Origin: Neisseriales bacterium
GTDB lineage: Bacteria; Pseudomonadota; Gammaproteobacteria; Burkholderiales; UBA11063
Length of the DNA stretch: 7,341 bases
Assembly (NCBI GenBank): GCA_003538525.1
Contig: DPRZ01000218.1
Location: forward strand, 1-7,341
Direction of reading: 5' to 3'
The notes below the pieces were generated by a model. The model was not told where the DNA came from and searched no databases. It was given only the letters and a program-made list of their open reading frames with translations. The translations under genes were made by a program, and so were the position numbers. Shown in pieces: positions 1 through 5,111 of the stretch. The first letter of the stretch is position 1. Every line of letters starts with the position of its first letter.

Positions 1-182
1 AGTAGCCCAAGCTCTTCATTTAATTCACGAAACATGCATTCATCTAAGGTCTCATTTTTGGCCAAGCCACCTTGCGGAAATTGCCATGAGTATTCACCTT
101 TACGCCGTCCCCAAAAAACTAGATTATCTTTGTTTAAGAGGACTATTCCCACGTTAAGGCGGTATCCATCTTGATCTATCAT
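1..182 (-). CDS. rppH: RNA pyrophosphohydrolase RppH (Nudix hydrolase), N-terminal part
   Basis: RppH removes pyrophosphate from the 5' triphosphate end of mRNA, leaving a monophosphate that lets RNase E-type decay begin; it acts in the cytoplasm. About 60 residues are visible, starting [18 protein letters not shown], which closely follows the proteobacterial RppH N-terminus (MIDxDGYRxNVGIV). WQFPQGG is followed by a full Nudix box, GX5EX7REXXEEXG, at about residues 38-60 (GGLAKNET...[10 protein letters not shown]), so the metal-binding glutamates are present. The ATG (complement of 180-182) sits 7 nt from a G-rich Shine-Dalgarno (complement of 190-194). The gene runs off the left edge, so its C-terminal part is not seen. 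It is transcribed away from glyS. A possible -10 (TAAAAT, complement of 229-234) lies about 45 nt upstream, with no good -35. The family assignment is firm; other Nudix enzymes do not share this N-terminus. Confidence 0.95.
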   Translation of the reverse strand, partial: MIDQDGYRLNVGIVLLNKDNLVFWGRRKGEYSWQFPQGGLAKNETLDECMFRELNEELGL

Positions 183-335
183 TTTATTACCCCCGCCATT
201 CTTGACTTAATGTTGTTATTATGGCGATATTTTAACACATGCATTTTGGGCTTAAATATTATTTGCCGTAGGGTTTAAGCAAAATAGTGTAAAATTATGC
301 GATTATTGTATCTATTTTTTGCGAATCTGCGTAAG

Positions 336-363
336 TTGAGTTTTTTTGTAGAGTGAAAATAAT
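336..363 (+). promoter_or_regulatory. Candidate sigma70 promoter P1 for glyS
   Basis: TTGAGT (336-341) matches the -35 consensus at four of six positions. It is followed after 16 nt by AATAAT (358-363), which matches the -10 at five of six. Initiation would be near 370, giving a leader of about 70 nt before glyS. It lies in the divergent intergenic region with no other gene to serve on this strand. Called by eye only; AT-rich DNA gives many chance matches. Confidence 0.4.
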
Positions 364-381
364 TTACACTGCGTAGGTGTT

Positions 382-413
382 TTGAGTATCATACTGATTG
401 GTATCGATATAAT
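382..413 (+). promoter_or_regulatory. Candidate sigma70 promoter P2 for glyS
   Basis: A perfect -10 hexamer TATAAT (408-413) lies 27 nt before the glyS ATG, which would give a leader of about 20 nt. The best -35 match is TTGAGT at 382-387, but the 20-nt spacer is longer than the usual 16-18, so the -35 assignment is weak. The -10 overlaps an 8-bp palindrome, TATCGATA (402-409). It is downstream of the P1 candidate, so the two could act as tandem promoters. Confidence 0.45.
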
Positions 414-440
414 TTAAGATTTAAAGATTAAGGTTTTAAT

Positions 441-2492
441 ATGTCAGCGTTAACAAATGAAAATAGTTTATTAATTGAATTTTTAAGTGAAGAGTTACCA
501 CCAATTAATTTGGTCGATAATATTGGTTGTGCCTTTAGTCAGGCAGTATATGCACAATTAAATGGTTTTGTTTCGGCAACTAGTCAGTTGCGGACGTTTA
601 TTGCACCACGCCGTTTTGGTTGTGTGATTGAGGGAATTAGTTTTGAACAAGCCAGTCAGCAAATGCTGCGTAAAGGTCCTGCATTGGCTACAGGTTTAAA
701 AGATGGGCAAGCGACGCCTGCGTTGTTAGGTTTTGCTAAATCGTGTGGTTGTGAATGGCAAGATTTGCAGCAACGTGACGATGGGTATTTTTATTTTGCA
801 GCAACTATTCAAGGTAAAAGTTTAGATAGTGTAATTGAAAACGTAATTAACACCGCTTTGAAGAAAATTCATATTGCAAAAGCCATGCGCTGGGGGAATA
901 GCGATTATCAATTTGTGCGTCCTGTGCATAATTTGATCGTAATGTTTAATCAACAAGTCTTAAATTGTAGCGCGATGGGTTTGACAGCTAATGATACCAC
1001 CTTAGGTCATCGTTTTATGAGTCATGCACCGATTAAGATCGCTCATGCCGCGGATTATTTAAGTCAGATTTATACCGAAGGTAAAGTGGTTGCCGAGTTT
1101 AATGCACGCCGTGACGTGATTGAACAACAGCTTAATGCTCGTGCTGCCGATTTAGGTTTGCAAATTAGTGTGATGCCTGGATTATTGGATGAAGTTTGTG
1201 CATTAGTTGAATGGCCAGAAGTTTTGGTTGGTGAATTTGATGAGAAATTTTTAGCTGTACCACAAGAGTGTTTAATTTTATCAATGGCTAAAAATCAGAA
1301 ATATTTTGCACTAGTGGATGCCGCTGGTAAATTAAGTAATAAATTTCTCTTTGTCGCAAATTTAATTTCAAAAAATTCCCAGGTTATCATTGAGGGTAAT
1401 CAAAAAGTTTTAACCGCACGTTTAGCTGACGCAGAATTTTTCTATGAATTTGATAAGCGCACGCCATTAAAAGATTTTACTACCAAAATGGCTAGTGTGG
1501 TTTATCATAATAAATTGGGTAGCCAATTGGAACGTGTGCAGCGCTTACAACAAATTGCGCAAGCAATCGCTCCATTATTGGATGTCGATGCCAATTTAGC
1601 CTTTACTAGCGCCTATTTATTGAAAGCCGATTTAGCCAGCGAAATGGTCGGTGAGTTTCCCGAATTACAAGGTACTATGGGCAAATATTATGCTTTAGCC
1701 AGTGGTGAAACGGCTGAAATAGCTAACGCGATTGAGCAACATTATTATCCGCGCTTTAGTGGTGATGAATTACCGAATAGCGCCTTGGCAACGGTGATGT
1801 CACTGGCAGATAAACTCGAGAGTTTAGTTGGGATTTGGGGCATTGGTTTAATTCCAACTGGCGATAAAGATCCGTATGCATTACGCCGTGCGGCACTTGG
1901 CATTGTGCGGATTTTATTAGAATATAAACTGGATTTAGAACAGTTGTTGGTCGCAAGTTTTAGTGCGTTCATGGGCAAAAATTTAGCTCCAGATACGGTT
2001 TGTGGCGTGTATGAGTTTATTAAACAACGCTTGGCAAATTATTTTATTAGCGTGGAAAATTACTCGGCTAAAGTGGTCAATGCGGTGTTGATGCAGGATA
2101 AAATTGATTTTGCACAAGTAGTGAACGTGTGCCAGGCCTTTAGTTTGTGGGCAAGTGCAGATGCAAATCAAGCGTTATTTGAAGCCAATAAACGGATTGA
2201 AAATATTCTGAAGAAAAATTCTGCTGAGCTGGATGCTTCAGTTGTTTTGTCGAGTAATTTATTCAATGCTTATGAAATTGAATTGTTTGCCGCGGTAAAT
2301 AAAATTAACCCAGCCAGCAGCGTACAGGTTTATTTAGAGCAACTAAGTGAGTTAGCCGATCCATTAACGAAGTTTTTTGCCAATGTGATGGTAATGGATG
2401 AAGATTTAGTTGTGCGCAAGAATCGTTTGAAATTATTGGCAGAAATCTATGCCAAATTTAATATTTACGGAAAAATTTCTGAGTTAGCTTAA
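441..2492 (+). CDS. glyS: Glycine--tRNA ligase beta subunit
   Basis: This is the beta subunit of the bacterial alpha2beta2-type glycyl-tRNA synthetase, which charges tRNA-Gly in the cytoplasm. The alpha subunit (GlyQ) carries the catalytic aminoacylation core, and beta supplies tRNA recognition. At 683 residues it matches the usual length (about 690). Recognisable blocks are LIEFLSEELPP (11-21), MRWGNSDYQFVRPVH (149-163), TLGHRF (187-192), NQKYFALVD (285-293), LTARLADAEFF (324-334), LKADLASEMVGEFPELQG (394-411), EQHYYPRFSGD (432-442) and GDKDPYALRRAALG (474-487). The C-terminal 100 or so residues would be the anticodon-binding DALR-like part. The ATG has AAGG (430-433) 7 nt upstream. It is followed by gmhB after 9 nt. 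The odd point is that glyQ, normally immediately upstream, is absent; rppH lies there on the opposite strand. The reading frame is intact. Confidence 0.97.
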   Translation: MSALTNENSLLIEFLSEELPPINLVDNIGCAFSQAVYAQLNGFVSATSQLRTFIAPRRFGCVIEGISFEQASQQMLRKGPALATGLKDGQATPALLGFAKSCGCEWQDLQQRDDGYFYFAATIQGKSLDSVIENVINTALKKIHIAKAMRWGNSDYQFVRPVHNLIVMFNQQVLNCSAMGLTANDTTLGHRFMSHAPIKIAHAADYLSQIYTEGKVVAEFNARRDVIEQQLNARAADLGLQISVMPGLLDEVCALVEWPEVLVGEFDEKFLAVPQECLILSMAKNQKYFALVDAAGKLSNKFLFVANLISKNSQVIIEGNQKVLTARLADAEFFYEFDKRTPLKDFTTKMASVVYHNKLGSQLERVQRLQQIAQAIAPLLDVDANLAFTSAYLLKADLASEMVGEFPELQGTMGKYYALASGETAEIANAIEQHYYPRFSGDELPNSALATVMSLADKLESLVGIWGIGLIPTGDKDPYALRRAALGIVRILLEYKLDLEQLLVASFSAFMGKNLAPDTVCGVYEFIKQRLANYFISVENYSAKVVNAVLMQDKIDFAQVVNVCQAFSLWASADANQALFEANKRIENILKKNSAELDASVVLSSNLFNAYEIELFAAVNKINPASSVQVYLEQLSELADPLTKFFANVMVMDEDLVVRKNRLKLLAEIYAKFNIYGKISELA

Positions 2493-2501
2493 AGGTATCC
2501 T

Positions 2502-3068
2502 ATGAAAATAATTCTTCTTGATCGTGATGGTGTAATCAACCAAGATAGCGATAAATTTGTTAAAAGCATTGATGAGTTTATCTTAATTCCAGGCAGTGTT
2601 GATGCCATTGCCAATTTAAGCCAAGCGGGGTTTAAAGTCGTGGTGTGTACCAATCAATCTGGTCTTGGACGTGGGCTATTTACGATGGAAGCGCTGAATG
2701 AAATGCATGAAAAGCTTCATCAGTCGGTTGAACAGGCTGGTGGTGAAGTTGATGTAATCATGTTTTGTCCGCATACCGCTGAGGCTAATTGCTTATGTCG
2801 TAAGCCTAAGCCAGGGATGATTTTAGATATTTGTGAGCGCTTTAACGTTGAGGATATTTCGCGAGTTGCAATGATTGGCGATAGTATACGTGATTTACAG
2901 GCCATTGATAATGTGGGTGGGATTCCAATTTTGGTAAAAACTGGCAATGGTAAAAAAACCCTTGCTAAAGAAACACTGCCTGCAGGAACCTTGGTTTTTG
3001 ATGATCTGCTGGCGGCGAGTGAATATATCATTGCATATGTTCAGAAAGTGACGGCTAGTGAAACATAA
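2502..3068 (+). CDS. gmhB: D-glycero-beta-D-manno-heptose-1,7-bisphosphate 7-phosphatase
   Basis: GmhB removes the C7 phosphate from D,D-heptose 1,7-bisphosphate on the way to ADP-heptose, the precursor of the inner-core heptose of lipopolysaccharide; it is cytoplasmic. This 188-residue HAD-superfamily protein has the usual length. It shows the nucleophile motif DRDG (D7, D9), motif II TNQSG (50-54), the GmhB-type zinc loop with C89, H91, C97 and C99 followed by RKPKPGM (100-106), and the acidic motif GDSIRD (126-131). The zinc loop plus short length separate it from the fused HisB histidinol phosphatase, which is the main alternative, since no imidazoleglycerol-phosphate dehydratase domain follows. 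The Shine-Dalgarno AAAGG (2491-2495) overlaps the glyS stop codon, so translation is probably coupled to glyS. The 3' end overlaps plsC by 11 nt. Whether it prefers the beta or alpha anomer cannot be read from sequence; beta is assumed by family. Confidence 0.93.
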   Translation: MKIILLDRDGVINQDSDKFVKSIDEFILIPGSVDAIANLSQAGFKVVVCTNQSGLGRGLFTMEALNEMHEKLHQSVEQAGGEVDVIMFCPHTAEANCLCRKPKPGMILDICERFNVEDISRVAMIGDSIRDLQAIDNVGGIPILVKTGNGKKTLAKETLPAGTLVFDDLLAASEYIIAYVQKVTASET

Positions 3069-3786
3069 ATTAAACTTAAGTATTATTCTACGTTCTCTTA
3101 TCTTTTGGGCGTTATCGTTTGCTGTATTACCGCTGTATGTGATTTTGGCAGTATTGGTAATCCCGTTAGCACCAAAAATTCGCCATCGAATCATTATGAC
3201 TGCGCCAATTTATTTCACGTTTTTATTAAAATACGTTGGCGGAATTAAATATACCGTGCGTGGTTTGGAGAATGTTCCGAGTTCCCCAGCTATTTTTGCG
3301 GGTAATCATCAATCGGCATGGGAAACGGTAGTTTTAAATTGTTTTTTACCGCCTTGTGTGTGGATTATGAAAAAAGAAGTCTTTAATATTCCTTTTTATG
3401 GTTGGGCTGTTCGGGCATTATCGACGATTGCGATTGATCGCAAAAAAGGTGAAAATTCGATGACGCAAGTAATTAGTCAGGGTAAACAGCGCTTTGGCTT
3501 AGGTTTTTGGATTATTATGTTTCCTGAAGGTACGCGGATTAAACCCAAATTACGCAAACCTTTCAAACATGGAGTGGCAAAATTAGCTTTAAGTTTGGAT
3601 GTGCCAGTCGTGCCATTTGCACATAATGCGGGTTATTTTTTACCGCGCAATAGTATTTGGTTGTATCCTGGTTGTGTGTCGGTGGTGGTGGGTGCGCCAA
3701 TTTATCCCGATGACAAAGAAATCGCACCATTTACCAAAAAAATTGAAAGCTGGATTCATCATGAATTAGATGAAATGGGATCATAG
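3058..3786 (+). CDS. plsC: 1-acyl-sn-glycerol-3-phosphate acyltransferase (LPLAT family)
   Basis: PlsC transfers a second acyl chain to lysophosphatidic acid, making phosphatidic acid for membrane phospholipids, at the inner membrane. The 242-residue length is standard. A hydrophobic N-terminal segment (about 9-38) should anchor it. Motif I reads NHQSAWET (83-90), so the catalytic histidine is H84 but the usual aspartate of HX4D is glutamate, E89. A basic IAIDRKK block follows (124-130), then FPEGTR (155-160) for glycerol-phosphate binding and VPVVPFAHNAG (182-192). A lysine/arginine-rich stretch follows FPEGTR. The start is GTG, overlapping gmhB by 11 nt; the only nearby Shine-Dalgarno is a weak GAAAG about 10 nt upstream, so coupling to gmhB translation is likely. 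A later start would cut into the membrane anchor. Its stop is directly followed by the rsmE ATG. Another acyl-acceptor in the same family is possible but less likely in this context. Confidence 0.9.
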   Translation: MKHKLNLSIILRSLIFWALSFAVLPLYVILAVLVIPLAPKIRHRIIMTAPIYFTFLLKYVGGIKYTVRGLENVPSSPAIFAGNHQSAWETVVLNCFLPPCVWIMKKEVFNIPFYGWAVRALSTIAIDRKKGENSMTQVISQGKQRFGLGFWIIMFPEGTRIKPKLRKPFKHGVAKLALSLDVPVVPFAHNAGYFLPRNSIWLYPGCVSVVVGAPIYPDDKEIAPFTKKIESWIHHELDEMGS

Positions 3787-4500
3787 ATGCCGCGTTTTTA
3801 TGTTAATTTGCCGTTAGAGCAAGCAAGTAAGATTAGTTTGCCGGAAGATGTAGTCCGGCATATTAGCGTTTTACGCCTGCGCTTGACAGATACAATTAGC
3901 CTATTTAATGGCGATGGTTATGATTATGTTGCGGAATTTAGCGAATTTGAACGGCGTAAAATTAGCGTAAAAATTATTGCGGCAAATCTAGTACAGAATG
4001 AATCGAAATTGAATTTAACTTTGTTGATGAGTATTATTGCCAGTGATAAATTTGATTGGGTCGTGCAAAAGGCGGTTGAATTGGGTGTGACGCGTTTGAT
4101 TCCGATTTATGCACAAAACACTCAGCGCTTTAAAGCCGATAAATTATCCTCACGCATGGAGCATTGGCGTAAAATTATTCTGTCCTCTAGTGAACAATCG
4201 GGTCGAGCGCGTTTGTTAGAGCTGCTTGAACCTTTGGAGCTAGCCAGTGCTGTAGCCAGTAGTACCGCTGCGGCAAAATTTATTTTATCACCACATCATG
4301 CGGGTAAGCTTAGCCTGCATGCTCACGAGAGTGTCGATTTATTGGTTGGTCCAGAGGGGGGCTTTAACCAAGCTGAGGTTGAGCTTGCGCATCAAGCTGG
4401 TTTTAACTCATGGCAATTAGGTGGGCGAATTTTACGGGCAGAAACCGCTGCGTTAAGTGGCGTTAGTTTATTACAGGCGCATTTTGGGGACTTTGCATAA
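3787..4500 (+). CDS. rsmE: 16S rRNA (uracil(1498)-N3)-methyltransferase RsmE
   Basis: RsmE uses S-adenosylmethionine to methylate N3 of U1498 in 16S rRNA, in the decoding region of the assembled 30S subunit. The 237-residue length fits the family (about 240). The N-terminal PUA-like part includes HISVLRLR (25-32) and FNGDG (40-44). The C-terminal SPOUT domain with its trefoil knot includes KAVELGV (95-101), SEQSGR (135-140), LLVGPEGGF (185-193) and LGGRILRAETAAL (211-223), the last two forming the SAM-binding knot. The ATG abuts the plsC stop with no spacer; a GGGA stretch (3777-3780) inside plsC serves as ribosome-binding site. It ends the first tight gene run. A 116-bp gap follows, with no clear hairpin terminator. 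All expected motifs are present and the frame is intact. Confidence 0.95.
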   Translation: MPRFYVNLPLEQASKISLPEDVVRHISVLRLRLTDTISLFNGDGYDYVAEFSEFERRKISVKIIAANLVQNESKLNLTLLMSIIASDKFDWVVQKAVELGVTRLIPIYAQNTQRFKADKLSSRMEHWRKIILSSSEQSGRARLLELLEPLELASAVASSTAAAKFILSPHHAGKLSLHAHESVDLLVGPEGGFNQAEVELAHQAGFNSWQLGGRILRAETAALSGVSLLQAHFGDFA

Positions 4501-4556
4501 ACGTAAGGTGCTGATTATTTCGAGGTGTCGTACGCTTGTCTCTGCGATGATTGGTA

Positions 4557-4585
4557 TTAATTATTATGTATTTTATTTATATAAC
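4557..4585 (+). promoter_or_regulatory. Weak candidate promoter before the lipoprotein gene
   Basis: Within the only substantial gap on the plus strand, TATAAC (4580-4585) matches the -10 at five of six positions. TTAATT (4557-4562) stands 17 nt upstream as a poor -35 (three of six). Initiation would be near 4592, about 25 nt before the lipoprotein ATG. The stretch 4551-4590 is markedly more AT-rich than the flanking 4501-4550, which fits a promoter, but chance matches are easy here. Confidence 0.3.
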
Positions 4586-4616
4586 AGTGAATTAACCTTA
4601 TTAAAAGGCGCGTATC

Positions 4617-5111
4617 ATGAGAAATTTAATTCTAAGTTTGATGATTGTTGCGTGTGGCATAAGCTTAGCGGCATGCAACTCTGGTGATTCTGGAAATGCA
4701 CAGAATATGCCTGTTGGAGGAACTTTTACGGGTACATTTACTCCAGGAATTGGGAACTTAACTACTGGGGGTAGCATTAATACCTGTAATAAACTATCTG
4801 CAGTAACTGAAATGTTGACTTTTTCGGTTAATGAAAGTGGTGGTCCGACTATTTTTCAGGATGGGGCGTTGTATCCCAATCAAAATATTATTTCTGGGAC
4901 TTTTAACAATCCAGTTAACCAAAATAATCCTTGCTTAAGTGGGACAGTTACTTATTCAGGTTGTTCATATGCTAATCAGGGCAAAATAACTTATACGGCA
5001 TGTAGTGTTTACCAATCTGGTTCGTCATATGTTTTTACGGCAATTTATTATCTATATACTTCAGATGGACGACAATTTATTCAACAAGGTACGGTGAATG
5101 CAACGATGTGA
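4617..5111 (+). CDS. Small secreted lipoprotein of unknown function
   Basis: I do not recognise this 164-residue protein. Residues 1-20 form a typical lipoprotein signal: a basic residue at R2, a hydrophobic core and the lipobox LAAC, with C20 as the predicted lipidated cysteine. N21 follows, not aspartate, so outer-membrane sorting is more likely than inner-membrane retention by the E. coli rule. The mature part is rich in Gly, Asn, Ser and Thr. It repeats short GT(F/V) strands (near 35-41, 94-96, 109-111, 158-160) and looks all-beta. Four cysteines (C57, C106, C116, C129) could form two disulfides in the periplasm. The ATG has AAAAGG (4603-4608) 8 nt upstream. The gene's last 14 nt overlap the start of the ABC transporter gene, which suggests co-translation and perhaps a shared role. 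No catalytic motif is visible. That it is a real gene is well supported by the signal, ribosome-binding site and intact frame; its function is unknown. Confidence 0.85.
   Translation: MRNLILSLMIVACGISLAACNSGDSGNAQNMPVGGTFTGTFTPGIGNLTTGGSINTCNKLSAVTEMLTFSVNESGGPTIFQDGALYPNQNIISGTFNNPVNQNNPCLSGTVTYSGCSYANQGKITYTACSVYQSGSSYVFTAIYYLYTSDGRQFIQQGTVNATM

Noticed and set aside
183..440. Possible riboswitch, T-box or small RNA in the rppH-glyS intergenic region
   Set aside because: No extended stem-loops or recognisable conserved motifs were found by eye; the content is AT-rich with promoter-like hexamers only.
1745..1978. Minus-strand open frames inside glyS (also 1756-1956 and 1983-2171)
   Set aside because: They lie antisense to conserved glyS motifs and have no recognisable domains; they are by-products of the coding strand's codon use.
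2720..3194. Minus-strand open frames across gmhB and the plsC start
   Set aside because: Antisense to well-conserved gmhB motifs, with low-complexity products and no supporting signals.
4596..4608. Small inverted repeat CCTT-ATTAA-AAGG covering the lipoprotein Shine-Dalgarno
   Set aside because: A 4-bp stem is too weak to call a regulatory hairpin or terminator; matches of this size are common by chance.
4457..4687. 76-residue open frame on the plus strand spanning the rsmE end and the lipoprotein start
   Set aside because: It overlaps rsmE by 44 nt and the lipoprotein signal region in another frame, has no ribosome-binding site worth noting, and its product resembles no protein I know. The lipoprotein frame, with lipobox and Shine-Dalgarno, is the better reading.
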